Positions 1 through 10,780 of a DNA stretch of 64,000 nt are shown piece after piece. A program made the position numbers and the translations under genes. Every line of letters starts with the position of its first letter. The first letter of the stretch is position 1. The notes beneath the pieces are model-generated. The model made no database searches. It worked only from the letters and a program-made list of their open reading frames with translations, and was not told the DNA's origin. This DNA comes from Dendrobium chrysotoxum (lineage: Eukaryota; Streptophyta; Magnoliopsida; Asparagales; Orchidaceae), in assembly GCA_019925795.1 (NCBI GenBank), contig CM034300.1:37407390-37471389 (forward strand), written 5' to 3'.

Positions 1-983
1 CCCCATCTAATCCTAAAAAATCGCTTTACTTTATTTTTTATTTTCTGTCCTTTCATCTTAAAGTCTAAAACTAATAAGCAATGTTGGGTACATAAACTTT
101 CACTCGGAATAACTTTACAATCTTTGCAATCTAAACGATCTACTTTTCTTATAAGAAAATAATCAATCTGAGTTTTAGTATAACCATTCTTATAAGTGAT
201 GAGATGCTCATCTTTTTTCTTAAATAAGGTATTAGCAATTAAAAAATCATAAGCTAAAGAAAAATCTAATATGGTCTTACCACTTTCATTAGTCATTCCA
301 AACCCATATCCCCCATGAATGCTTTTAAAATCATTTACCTTTCTACCAACATGTCCATTTAAATCTCCTCCAATAAAAATTTTTTATTCGAGAGGTATCT
401 TTTGAATTAATTCTTCTAAATCATCCCAAAATTTTAATTTTGAACACATATCCAAACCTACTTGAGGAGCATAAGCACTTATAATATTAATAATCTTAGT
501 ATCAACAACAATCTTTAAAGCCATAATTCTATCTCCAATTCTATTAATATTTATAACATTATCCTTCAAACTCTTATCTATAATCACGCCTACACCATTT
601 CTAGTACGACTCTTACCTGAATACCAAACTTTAAATCCTAAACTATCAATCTCCTTAGCCTTCTCTCCAACCCATTTAGTTTCCTGAATGCACAAAATAT
701 TTATCTTCCAATGAATCATAATATCTATTAATTCCATTAATCTTCCTGTAAGGGAACCTATATTCCAAGTTCCTATCCTAATATTAGTATCATGGACTAG
801 CTTCTTTGCCCACATCCGTCCTTGATGTGGGAACCCTTGCCTATTTAACACTGCACTCGGGCGCCGATGCAGCGGCCCTTGCACACTTTTCACTGTATTC
901 AGGTCATACAGTGCATCGCTTCCAAGGAACGCCCTAGCATTAACACAATTTATTAAAGGATTCATGTCATGGTTATTCGACAA
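1..983 (-). pseudogene. RTE LINE apurinic-like endonuclease domain (partial, broken)
   Basis: The first 199 codons (983-384) carry the N-terminal motifs of an exonuclease-endonuclease-phosphatase fold: RIGTWNIGSLTGR, CIQETKW with the catalytic Glu, and ISAYAPQVG. A TAA at about 381-383 interrupts the frame. The same frame then continues with IFIGGDLNGHVGR, which holds the catalytic Asp-Asn pair, and reads to the window edge. In live elements this enzyme nicks target DNA to prime reverse transcription. Plant homologues are often mislabelled 'craniofacial development protein 2-like'. The single in-frame stop suggests a fairly recent death, but the rest of the ORF cannot be seen. Confidence 0.85.
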
Positions 984-1065
984 GTTTTACGCTGGCTGTC
1001 GACTACCTAACGCAACCCTCCACTTTTCTCATCCAGGACTTGGGACCTGGCAATGACACTTGATC
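1..1065 (-). mobile_element. 5' part of an RTE-type LINE (non-LTR retrotransposon)
   Basis: The minus strand reads from an untranslated leader (about 1065-984) into an endonuclease domain that runs off the left edge of the window. The leader contains the GGGTTGCGTTAGGTAG-type block that I associate with plant RTE elements from memory. The reverse transcriptase would lie outside the window. The family call rests on the endonuclease motifs in the next entry; the exact 5' end is uncertain. Confidence 0.75.
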
Positions 1066-1863
1066 TGTACATATGAAAATTAATTTTTATTTCATTTTTA
1101 TTTTTTTTCTTGCCAGCCCGACCGACCCGGCCTAAAATACTCATGTTCAAACTTAGGATTTTGAATTGACGCTCTTTTTTTAAATGAAATACCGCGAAAC
1201 TTCTATATTTTTTAGGATTTTAGCTCCAAAAATATTTTCATAGCTGCTAAGAAAGAAGAAATGAGGAAAATTCGATGAAGATGAAGATGAAGATTGGTTT
1301 GGAGGTGGAGAAGGTGGTGAATATGAAGTTTTGTTTGGAGGAGAAGCCGATGAAGATGAAGACTGTTCTGGATAAGAAAAAGCTAATGAGATGAAAATTG
1401 GTTAGGAGGAGGAGAAGCCGATGAAGATGAAGACTGGTTTGGAGGGAAAATCGATGAAGAAATGAGGAATAATAATTTTTTCTATACACTTAGAGAATAT
1501 GTAATTTTGAAGCATTATTTGTATATTGATAGTTTTTTTCTGTACACTTAGGAGGAAGATGGAGATTTATTGATGTTTTTTTCCATTGTTTTTCCATTGC
1601 AGATGACTATTGAAAAAACCCACCAATAATATAACACCATATTCTTAAATAAAATCTGCTATGTACCGCTGTGTATCTATTATATTGGTTGTGACATTGA
1701 AATTTTGACATGCATCAGTAGACATTTTAATTAAACTAATTTGTGCAATATCTGCCATTGATTTCAAATGTAAGGTGGATTCATGCCTATCTAGGTATAT
1801 CGTACAGTATGATAGTCATCATATAATATAATATGGGGAATTTTAGTTTTTCTTAGGTATAAT
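1066..1863. other. Unassigned AT-rich spacer with a GAAGAT simple repeat
   Basis: Between the RTE leader and the LTR of element A there is no recognisable gene. The only structure is a purine-rich run at about 1270-1460 with repeated GATGAAGATGAAGA and GAGGAGAAG units. These open a spurious minus-strand frame rich in F, L and S. Confidence 0.6.
1270..1460. repeat. GAAGATGAAGAT purine-rich microsatellite
   Basis: Imperfect hexamer and trimer repeats of GAAGAT and GAGGAGAAG recur across about 190 bp, in three clusters near 1275, 1345 and 1410-1455. It is low-complexity and not evidence of a gene. Confidence 0.8.
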
Positions 1864-2235
1864 TATAAAGTCCAAGTAGGTTGTTAAACCTAAGGCAATT
1901 GTCCCAAGGTTAACCAAGAGGGGGGGTGAATTAGTAATTTTAAAATTTTTTGGTTATTTAGAAAATCAATTTAAATATTTGAGCTCAGTTATAAATTTTT
2001 TGAAAATGATTTTCAATCACAAAAATTAAAAAATGTAGAAAATAAAAATGAGGTAAAAAGTAAAGAACAGAGGACACCAGATTTTATAGTGGTTCGGTGC
2101 AACAAGACATACGTCCACTCCCTGGAGACTCCTTCTCCAAATATTTCACTAAACACAAGTGACTCTCCTTTATCCCCCACAGGAAGGTGGAGAAGCCCTT
2201 ATAAAAATCGCTCTTCCACCAACACGATGCGACTG

Positions 2236-2440
2236 AAAACCATCATCCTTTTTCACCCTTCTAGTAAAGGTAGAGAACTGACCATCCTTTCTCACCCTCC
2301 TGTTGAAGGAAGAGAACCCACCGTCCTTTCTCACCCTCATGGTGAAGGCAGAGAACCCACCTTCCTTTCTCACCCTCATCATGATGGCAGAGTACAAACA
2401 TCCTTTCTCACCCTTCTAGTGATGGCAGAGTACCTGATCT
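2236..2440 (-). repeat. 39-bp minisatellite in the LTR A transcribed region
   Basis: About five units of 39-40 bp, each containing a CTCACCCT...GAAGG...GAGAACC pattern on the plus strand. On the sense (minus) strand they encode 13-residue basic repeats of the type GFSAFTMRVRKDG. The same period and a related peptide recur in the LTRs of B, D and E. Confidence 0.8.
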
Positions 2441-2719
2441 CTTCCAAAGATCTTCTCTCAAGAGTTTTCAAAGAGGTAGGGCAGAGATTTGAAGTATATA
2501 CAAAGAGATCCTTACCTTTGGGCAAACTTATGAACCCTTCACAATTTCCACTTGCAAGATCTCATAATTCTCACTCCAAAACACTCTCCCAAAATACACT
2601 CTCTATCACTCTTAAGAAGAAATTCGCAGAAGGATTTTGGATAGTCAGTTTTTGGACACTTATATATGAAGGACAAGAAAAATCATCCTGAAAAACTAAA
2701 AATTTCAAGTTTGATGGAT

Positions 2720-3260
2720 ATGGATCGTACAGTACGATTATACTTCGTACGTACAAACAGTTCAAAAATGATGTAGGATGCTATACGAACCTCATTTCAT
2801 ACTTTGATCATCGTTTGTACAAACCAACATCGTACAATACGATCAGTTCAAAATTGTTGAGTTCGTATGGGATGAACGGGTATGAACCTGATTTCATACT
2901 CTGACCGGCATCCAGGATAAACCAATTTTGTATAGTACGATCTGTTCAAAAAATGTTGAGTTCATACGGGACAAATGGGTACGACATGATTTCGTACTCT
3001 TACCGGTGTCCAGGACGAACCAATTTTATATAGTATGAATAGTTCAATCAAATCATGTTTTCCTTGTACAAAAGTGGACAACACCATTGCATACTCTATG
3101 AATCATTTGTACGAAAATGGATCATACAGGATAACCTAAATTTGTATAGTACGAATAGTACTTAAACATTTTTCTAGCATGATTTTATTAACTTCATTTT
3201 GGGAGGAACTACCAAGACAAATCGTCCAGTACGATTTGTAAATCGTACAGTATGATTAGT
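2720..3260 (-). promoter_or_regulatory. GTAC-core palindrome array in U3 of LTR A
   Basis: Dyad-symmetric 15-mers line the region upstream of the TATA box at about 2660. Examples are ATCGTACAGTACGAT at 2724-2738 and a pair at 3221-3235 and 3242-3256, whose starts are 21 bp apart. A further copy is at 2829-2843. Position and symmetry suggest enhancer or repressor sites for a dimeric protein; no binding factor is known from the sequence. Confidence 0.65.
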
Positions 3261-3554
3261 TTTAAAATTTAAGTTTTTAAAATACTCTCCTAGTGTGTGT
3301 GTGCACGTTTACTCAATTATAATCACACACTCTCAGTCAAGAAAAAATTACAGACTTTAATTACAAGAACCCTAATCTAATCTATCTTGAAGTCTTCGGC
3401 AGTCTAGAGTATATTTCCTTGAAACGTTAGTATACATAAGCAACACAAACAATATTTCTAATATATATTAGGAGAAATAGTAATCAACACAATAAGATTT
3501 TGGAATCATCAAAAACACACATGATAAAAATATAGTTATGAAAACTAAGTTGCA

Positions 3555-3569
3555 ATCTTCCCCTTTTTG
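3555..3569 (-). other. Polypurine tract of element A
   Basis: Read on the minus strand the tract is CAAAAAGGGGAAGAT, directly against the 3' LTR. It is the expected plus-strand primer of an LTR retrotransposon. The same tract abuts the 3' LTRs of B, C, D and E. Confidence 0.85.
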
Positions 3570-4883
3570 ATGATGGCAAAATAATTATTATTTGAGTTAA
3601 TAATTAAAGTAAATTTTCTCCTTAGCTCCCCCTAAATGAATGACCAATTTAAAATAAGGGGTTCCCATGAAGATGAAAACACAAACCTAAACCCTAAAAA
3701 AGAAACAAATCATAAAAACTACTAAAACAAAAATAACTCAAACAGAAACACAAAATAACTCGAACAAAAACACGAACACGAACAACGAACACATACATAC
3801 ACAAAACTTTCACACAAACATCTAACAAACAATCAAAAACATAAATCATCAAACAATATTATGATTTCTCCCCCTTTTGACAACAACAAAAAGGGAAGTA
3901 TACATTAAAATGAAAAGTTTCGATAGAAAAATCAAAGTAGTTGGAGAAAGAAAAAAAATTATAAATTAATTGCAAATGCAAAGTTAACCTCCAAATGCTA
4001 AAAGAAAAAAAAAATCAAATTTTAAATTAAAGCACAACTAAGATAAGAAAAGCCAATCAGGTTCACTTTTCATATTAGACAAAATATATGTATAAATAAT
4101 TATTACAAACTGGATGAAATAAAGATTAAGTAGTTTCTAATTCAATAGTGAAAATGATTGTCGATTAAATTGATTTGGATTAGAGATATAATAATAACGG
4201 AAAGAACAATACTAAATTTTTTTAATTGACGACATTACACATCTTTTCAAATGTTAGTGGCACACTTTGTGCATCTTTTCTATTTGGGCTAATTTTGTGC
4301 CTCTTTTCATATTACGAACCATTGTGCATCTTTTCTATTTTTGCACGCTTTGTGCATCCCTTTTTTTTACTTTTTTGGTCTTTCTAATATCAATAATCTT
4401 AATTAAAATTCCACTAATAACAAAAATAATCACATTGGAAAAGGAAATAATTAATAAAAAATATCTATTTTGCAATAATTATCTCAAAATAATACTTGTC
4501 TATACGAACATGAAATTGATCTCCTAATCTACATCTAGTTATAAATTAATTTAAATTCGAAAGATTAAATTTTGCAAGGAGATTAATTTGTAGAACAAAA
4601 TAATTCAAAATTTTATTCAAGAGATCAGCCACAAATGATTTGTCTAAAAATAATAATCTTTTCAAAATATGAGATTTCAATGCATGTCAATAAAACATTT
4701 CATCATTTCATTTACCATTCAAAAGCACATACACACATTTTTTCTTTCATCATAATCACACATAACATAATCCCAGAAACAATAACTGAAATTACTAACA
4801 CACAAGATCACTAAAATCACAAGAATATATCTCAAGAAGAAACAAAAATACTCATAAGCAATAATAATAGCACAAAAGTACAT
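3570..4883 (-). other. 3' non-coding region of element A
   Basis: It holds no usable ORF. At 3867-3896 there is a second CTCCCCCTTTTGACAAC...AAAAAGGG inverted block that recurs upstream of the tract in B, C, D and E. At 4224-4360 there is an array of short repeats. The rest is AT-rich and unremarkable. Confidence 0.7.
4224..4360 (-). repeat. Short tandem repeat array, GATGCACAAAG / GAGGCACAAAATTAGCCC type
   Basis: About six imperfect units of 18-25 bp alternate between a form resembling AAAGATGCACAAAGTG and one resembling AAAGAGGCACAAAATTAGCC (minus strand). Equivalent arrays lie at 23505-23680, 51418-51560 and 61625-61805 in the other elements, always between the pol or gag end and the polypurine tract. 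Confidence 0.75.
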
Positions 4884-5982
4884 TTAGTAATCAGAGGGGC
4901 CTTGATCTAGAGGAGGTGGTTGGTTGAACACATAAAAGTAACTATTCATCATAGCTACATTGGTGTTAATCGAGTCAAATTGCCCTCGAATCCAACCCTT
5001 GTCTTCATTATATCTAGCATCCTGCTGATTCAGGTGATTCTCAATTTGATCAAAGCGTTGATCAAAATGAGTTTCTATTCTGTCGAAGCACTGGACTATT
5101 TCTTGGTAGACATTTTGGTCAGGTCCAGGTGTAGGAGCTCCCCCTTCTTCCTCATAATCATCTCCCTCAAAGCTTTGATCCCGTCCAAAGAGTGCCCAAA
5201 AAGAGGCATCAGTAAAGTAAATAGGAAGTTTAGTGGGAGGATCAGGATGGACAAGATTGTACTTTTTTTTCTAAAATATAGGTAACTAGATGTCCTAAAG
5301 CCACATTTTTCTTTCTCTTATTATGAGGAAGTCCAATATCAAAAAGGTTGTAAATATAATCCATGATAAGTTGGGCTTCATCAAAAGGTTTTTCAGTCAT
5401 TATCAAATAAGTGACTATGGACAAAAGAGGAGTCTTGTTTATGCGATCACCAGCTTTTGGAATAATTGAGGTTCTCATAATGTGCTAGATAATCTGGGTA
5501 TTTTGATTGAGAGTGTAAACACGAGACAAATGACTTACTTAGGTAACACCTCTAAGAACCTGATTTACTTCTGACCAGTCATAATCTGCTCTAGAGGTTA
5601 ACATGTGTGCTCTAACTCCTTGGGTTCTCAAGTGAAGGAAGTTGCCTAGATTTTCCTTAGTTATTTATACACATTGCTTGAAGACATAAGAGGTCACCCT
5701 GGAGTGGTCTTAGTTTACCTTCATGTTAGCCAGAAAAGTTTGGAAGGTTTCTGTATGAAAGGCATAGATGAGGGTCAAGATAAATGAGAGTTGGGTTAAA
5801 GCAAATAGGGGCATGACAAAAAAGTGAATGCCACTTTGGATTAGGAGTCTAGAAGGAGTAATCTTGGCTCCAACATACCTAAAGAAGGCTTCCTAATTTT
5901 CTTTAGACAGAAAATTATCATCCCTATCAGATCTACAATAAGATCCCTTCGAGGTGCGAGGTCATTTGCTACTGCTTTCCAT
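4884..5982 (-). pseudogene. ORFX of element A (putative plant transposon protein-like), broken
   Basis: An ATG at 5982 opens a frame of about 365 codons that ends at a TAA (4884-4886). It is interrupted by many stops. The core IIPKAGDRINKTPLLSI near codons 170-190 and the tail QPPPLDQGPSDY match ORFX of element B. Further upstream it shares the pattern of hydrophobic residues around LTQLSFILTLIYAFHTE. I see no signal peptide. It resembles, from memory, the 'putative plant transposon protein' family (Pfam PF20167), whose function is unknown. Its place between pol and the 3' LTR corresponds to the env-like ORF of SIRE elements, but nothing here looks like an envelope. The homology to B is clear; the family name is tentative. 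Confidence 0.7.
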
Positions 5983-6560
5983 TCCTAATATGTGGGCTCT
6001 AGAAGGTTTGGAACGGATGAGAAAGTGATGAAAATCTTATCCAAAGACCCTTATATTTAAAGGAAAAATGACCTATCATACAGTACAAAATTTTGATCGT
6101 ACGTACGATTATAAAATTGTATGGGACGAAAATATTTTTGTACGTATGAATGGATAAGGCCAAAAATGAAATGGCTTTTTGGAAAATGCCATTTCTGAGG
6201 CATCCTTTCGTACAGACTTTTTGACTAAACGATCATACAAATGAACATGTGTTCATTTAGGATGATAAAATAATTAAAGATAATTTTTATGACAGTTAGG
6301 TTTGTCCCCCACAAGGAACCGACAACAAGATCGTATAGATGAAATGATTTTCGTACGTGCGATCTATAATCAATAACTAACATTTTCTAAAAAATTGCCC
6401 TAATCGTACAGACAAAATAACATATATCATACAGTATGATGACATCATTATACAGTATGAAATCTTATGAAAAACTAAGTTTCATGTTCTCAACTTAGAA
6501 CCTTATCATGTACATGCTATAGAATTCATACAGTACAAAAAAAAATTTGTATAGTATAAA
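5983..6560 (-). promoter_or_regulatory. Internal ORFX promoter of element A with paired GTAC-core palindromes
   Basis: Minus-strand TATA box CCTTTAAATATAA at 6051-6063, 69 bp before the ORFX ATG. Upstream are palindromes with the same GTAC core as the element's LTR: 6075 paired with ATCGTACGTACGAT at 6096-6109, and ATCATACAGTATGAT at 6426-6440 paired with 6447-6461. The starts of both pairs are 21 bp apart. Confidence 0.65.
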
Positions 6561-6762
6561 AAGAACACTTAGAAAACAAGACATGATAAATAAGAAACCT
6601 CATCAAACAATATGACATGCTTCTAGTAAAATCAAAAACAAAATATAATAGAAGAGAAAATAATCAAGAAACAAACAAACCAACAAAAACAAAATAAAAA
6701 CAATAAAACCTTACAATCAACCTAAGAAAATAAACGAACTTACAATTACACAACAAATCAAG

Positions 6763-8042
6763 TTTGCAAAATTTCAATTGAAGCATTAAGATCAATCACA
6801 CCTAATCTGGTCCTTAAAGTGCTAAATGTGTCAAAAACTAGTGGTTTTGTGAAAATATCTGTAAGTTGATTTTTCGTAGCAATGTGATGCAATTCAATCT
6901 CTCATTTAGCTACATGATTTCTAATGAAGTGATGTCTTATGTCTATATACTTGATTCTAGAATGTTGAACAAGATTCTTTGAAATGCATATGGCATTGAA
7001 ATGCATATGGTAATAGTATTATCACAAAAAATTAGAATTATGCCAATAGAAAATTCTAAGTCAATCAATTATTATTTTAATCATAGAACTTGTGCCACAC
7101 AACTACCTAAGGCAATGTATTCTATTTCAGCAGTAGAAAGGGCTACTGAATTTTGTTTCTTACTGGACCAAGAAACTAGAGAATTTCCAATGAATTGATA
7201 CGATCCATAAGTACTTTTCTGATCAACCCTACATCCTACAAAATCCGAATCAAAATATCCAATGATTTCAAAAGAAGAGCTATGCCTTGAATACCAAATC
7301 CCTAAGTTTTGAGTTCCCAAAAGATATCTAAGAATTCTCTTAACAACAGTCAGATGTGATTCCTTTGGATCATCTTGAAATCTAGCACACAAATGAACAT
7401 TGAATATTATATCTAGTCTGCTTGCAGTCAAGTAAATCAATGATCCAATTATTCCTCTAAATTTTTTTTGATCAATAGATTTTCCCTTAGGGTCCTTATC
7501 TAACTACACTAAGGAACTCATTGGTATAGTTACTGGTTTAGTATTATCCATTTCATATTTCTTGAGGATATCCTTAATATACTTCGACTGACTAAGAAAA
7601 ATTCCTTCCTCATTTTACTTTATGCTAAAACTAAGAAAATAACTCAAATCTCCCATCAAACTCATTTCGAATTTACTACTCATTTTTTTTTAAAACTCAT
7701 CACAAAGATTTTTATTGGTAGATTCAAATAAAATGTCATTAACATATATTTGAATAATGAGTATATCTTCTCTTATCCTTTTCAAAAAGAGAGTGGTGTC
7801 CACACTTCCTTTAATAAATGATCTCTCTAATAGGAAAGTGCTTAACCTCTCATAGCAAGCCCTAGGTGCCTATTTCAGTCCATACAATACCTTTTTAAAT
7901 TTAAAAATATGATTAGGAAATTTAGAATTTTTAAAACCTGGAGGTTGCTCAACATAAATATTCTCTTGTATCACCCCATTTAGAAAGGCACTTTTAACAT
8001 CCATTTCATATAATTTAAAACCTTTTAAATAGGCAAAGGCTA
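6763..8042 (-). pseudogene. Element A reverse transcriptase C-terminal part and RNase H (copia pol)
   Basis: The minus strand reads copia pol from mid-reverse transcriptase, through the connection, to RNase H. The best open stretch is 7440-7081, with ILRYLLGTQNLGIWYSRHSS, the RNase H Asp in GYFDSDFVGCR and Glu in STAEIEY. Upstream the YVDD catalytic box reads YVND (Asn codon 7737-7739), so the enzyme would be dead even without its stops. A TAG at 7870-7872 replaces Gln in the conserved GLKQAPRA block. Around 6980-7000 the RNase H segment is scrambled by a local duplication of the ATGCATATGG kind. The 5' end is cut exactly where the gypsy LTR begins. Confidence 0.85.
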
Positions 8043-8540
8043 TGTTGACCTCGGTTTTCTCCCAGGCTTGGTCAAGGGAGTTGACTTGGTCAAATTGACC
8101 AAGCCAGGGCCTAAGACCCTCTCCCTTGTGTTCAATGGGTCAAACTGAGTCTGCTGAGCCCAGACCCAGGCCCTGGGTCAACCTGGTTGACCAGGTCAAC
8201 CAGGGTTGACCCAAGATAACCCATATCTTTCTCCCTTGGCCCCAAACTCAATCCAGGGCTCTCCAAGCCCTATTTTCTCCTCCACTAGACTCAGTGGGTC
8301 AGGTTTGACCCATTAGGCCCAAGTCTTGGTTCTAGGTCAACCTGGTTGACCAGGTCAACCCAGATTTGACCCAATAAGCCCTTAATGGGCCAAATCAAAT
8401 CCTAATCAAATCTAACCCCCCTAGGCTCAATCCATTGATTCTTTGAGCCTAGTTGACTGGTTTGACCAAGTCAAGCATTGACTTGGTCAACTCTAGCTCT
8501 TAATGGGTCAAAATGACCTATTTAGGTCAAATTAAGACCC
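8043..8540 (+). promoter_or_regulatory. Dense TTGAC (W-box-like) array in gypsy U3
   Basis: I count roughly 22 TTGAC or GTCAA cores in 500 bp on the two strands, many as TTGACC. They form two large palindromes: CCTGGTTGACC-A-GGTCAACCAGG at 8182-8204, perfect over 23 bp, and GGTTGACC-A-GGTCAACC at 8344-8360. TTGAC[CT] is the established core recognised by plant WRKY factors; whether these sites are used is unknown. Confidence 0.6.
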
Positions 8541-8658
8541 ATTAAGGCTTAAAAACCCTTCCTAATCAGCTCCAATTCAAAACCACGGCCAAGGACTTCT
8601 ATTTTCCCTCCTAATTAGCCCTAGGATAGATCTAGGCCGTTGATCAAAGGTTTGAGCC

Positions 8659-8670
8659 TTTAAATAGAGG
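8659..8670 (+). promoter_or_regulatory. TATA-like box of the gypsy LTR
   Basis: TTTAAATAGAGG follows the TTGAC array and precedes a pyrimidine-rich TCCCTACTCTCTCCC stretch (8699-8713) that could hold the transcription start. Judged on position and sequence only. Confidence 0.5.
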
Positions 8671-9494
8671 ATTTAGGGTTTATTTTAGGCACTTTTGATC
8701 CCTACTCTCTCCCAAGACCCTTAGACTCAAGAGCTCTTGTGAGAAGACTCCCTTGACATCCCTTCATACTTCTCAAGCTGGCCCCACCATTGGAACCCCG
8801 CCGGCGACGATATCTCCGGCGAACCGAGGACAAAAGGCTCCCAAAGCTTTTTTAGATCGATCCAAGGCGTTTCGAAGCTCGAGATCAACTAGGAACTTAT
8901 TCGTGGATAGTCTACAAGCTCAACAAGCCCAAGATCTCCCGAATCTACCTTGTGGATTAGGTAAAAACCTCAACCCTAGGTCACAACACATAGGGTTAAT
9001 TAGCATTTCAAAAAGTACTTTTTACCCCAAACCAACGACTCCACATGAATTCTGTTCATGTATATAACTTAGGTTTAAAATTTCAAATGATTTGATCGTC
9101 CCGTTTGCGAGAACGAGACGAAATATTGATCTAGGGCTTCGATTTTGGCTCGCCTAAACTGTACGCTTTTTGGACCGTTGATCCGTAGATCAACGATCCA
9201 AATCACGTCGTTTGGTCCGAACTTCCGACCGTGTATCGAAGCCAGCAGTTCACGCTTTCGTCTGACGCGATCACAACCGCTCGTTTTGAACCACGCAGGA
9301 TCAGACGGCATTCGGGTCGTACTGACTAGGTTAAGTCAATCCCGCATCCGCCGCCACCGCCACTCATCATTAATGGCCAATGATTGCTGTCTTGTAATCA
9401 TTGGCCGTTAAGTGCTCTCCGAGGCAATCATTGCCACGGTTTAAGCTCGCCTATCTAGAGCTGACACGTGGCAGACCGAACCGAGTCGCCGCCG
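8671..9494 (+). other. GC-richer LTR segment without a supported gene
   Basis: This segment would lie in the R/U5 part of the gypsy LTR. Small frames of about 80-105 codons occur (for example 8753-9067), but their composition looks like LTR sequence and no domain is recognisable. I do not call a gene. Confidence 0.5.
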
Positions 9495-9573
9495 TTTTTA
9501 TTATTATTTATTTAAAAATTAGTTTTAATAATTATTTTAATACATTTTAAAATCCAGAAAAATTTTAAATAAG

Positions 9574-9608
<35 letters not shown>

Positions 9609-10780
9609 TTTATTAATAATAATAATAATATTATTATTATATTTCTTAATATTATTATTATATTAATATTATTATTATTAACTTAATAATATTATTATTT
9701 TTAATAATAATATTATATTAATATTAATATTAGTATTTTAATAATACTATATTTATTAATATTATTATTATATTAATATTAATATTATTAACTTAATAAT
9801 AATAGTATTATTTTTAATAATAATATTATATTAATATTAATATTATTATTTTAATAATACTATATTTATTAATATTATTATTATATTAATATTAATATTA
9901 TTAACTTAATAATATTATTATTTTTAATAATAATATTATATTAATATTAATATTATTATTTTAATAATACTATATTTCTTAATTTTATTATTATATTAAT
10001 ATTAATATTATTAACTTAATAATATTATTTTAATAATATTATATTTCTTAATGCTATTATTATATTAATATTACTATTATTAACTTGATAATATTATTCT
10101 GTTTAGTAATATTATTATATTAATATTGATATTATCATTTCAATAATATTACTATTTCTTAACATTATTATTATATTAGCATTGATATTATTAACTTAAT
10201 AATATTTTTATTTTCAATAATATCATTATATTAATATCAATATTATTATTTTTAATAATATTGTTTTTTTTTACTTTAATTTTCATAATGATTATTATTA
10301 TATTAATTATTATTATTATTTTAATATTATTATTATATTATTATTATTATTCTAATATTATTATTATACTAATAATGTTATTATTATTTTAACATTATTA
10401 TTATACCAATAGTATTATGATTATTTTAATAATATTATTGTATTAATAATAATATTATTATGTTAATATTATTATTATTATATTAATAATTTTATTATTA
10501 TTTTAATGTCATTATTATATTAATAATAATATTGTTATTTTAAAATTATTATTACCTTAATACTATTATTATATTAATAATATCATTATCATCTTAATGT
10601 TATTATTATATTAATAGTATTATTATTTTTTAAATATTATTATTGTATCAATAATAATATTATTATTTTACTATTATTACTAAATTATTAATACTTTAAA
10701 ATTATCTTAACTATTATTATATTATTATTAATATTTTAAAGTTATTTTAATTATTATTACTTATTATTTATTCTAAAATC
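9495..10780. repeat. ATT/TAA microsatellite with a higher-order period of about 110 bp
   Basis: Almost pure A/T triplets over 1.3 kb. Inside it, a block containing ACTATATTT, an ATTATTATT run and TTATTAACTTAAT recurs at about 9746, 9859 and 9969, a period of roughly 110 bp. Decayed copies follow at about 10033 and 10146. After 10270 the order dissolves into irregular ATT tracts. Confidence 0.85.

Larger units (their letters stand above)
1864..3554 (-). repeat. 3' LTR of element A
   Basis: About 1.69 kb. The inner edge (3554) abuts a polypurine tract and matches the TGC/TGTTG start of the family. The outer edge aligns with the TGAAAGTTTATTAGG...TTAAG end of the other LTRs, but is degraded (TATAAAG), so 1864 is approximate. 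Inside, in element orientation, are a (GT)n block at 3292-3305, GTAC-core palindromes (about 3260-2720), a TATA box TATATAAG near 2660, and a 39-bp minisatellite at 2440-2236. A 7-G run at 1920-1926 sits where other copies have 17 Gs. Confidence 0.75.
1864..8042 (-). mobile_element. Ty1/copia element A (SIRE/Maximus-like), 5' part lost
   Basis: Reading on the minus strand, the element has the end of reverse transcriptase and RNase H (8042-6763), ORFX with its own promoter (about 6560-4884), a tandem repeat block (4224-4360), a polypurine tract (3555-3569) and a 3' LTR (3554-1864). Everything 5' of mid-reverse transcriptase is missing, because the gypsy LTR starts at 8043 inside the coding region. 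Its palindromes have a GTAC core, unlike those of B to E, so A is a distinct subfamily. Confidence 0.8.

Noticed and set aside
1247..1489. 80-codon ORF rich in Phe, Leu and Ser
   Set aside because: Translation of a GAAGAT microsatellite.
8753..9411. Small ORFs in the GC-richer part of the gypsy LTR
   Set aside because: Overlapping frames on both strands with no recognisable motif; GC content alone explains their openness.
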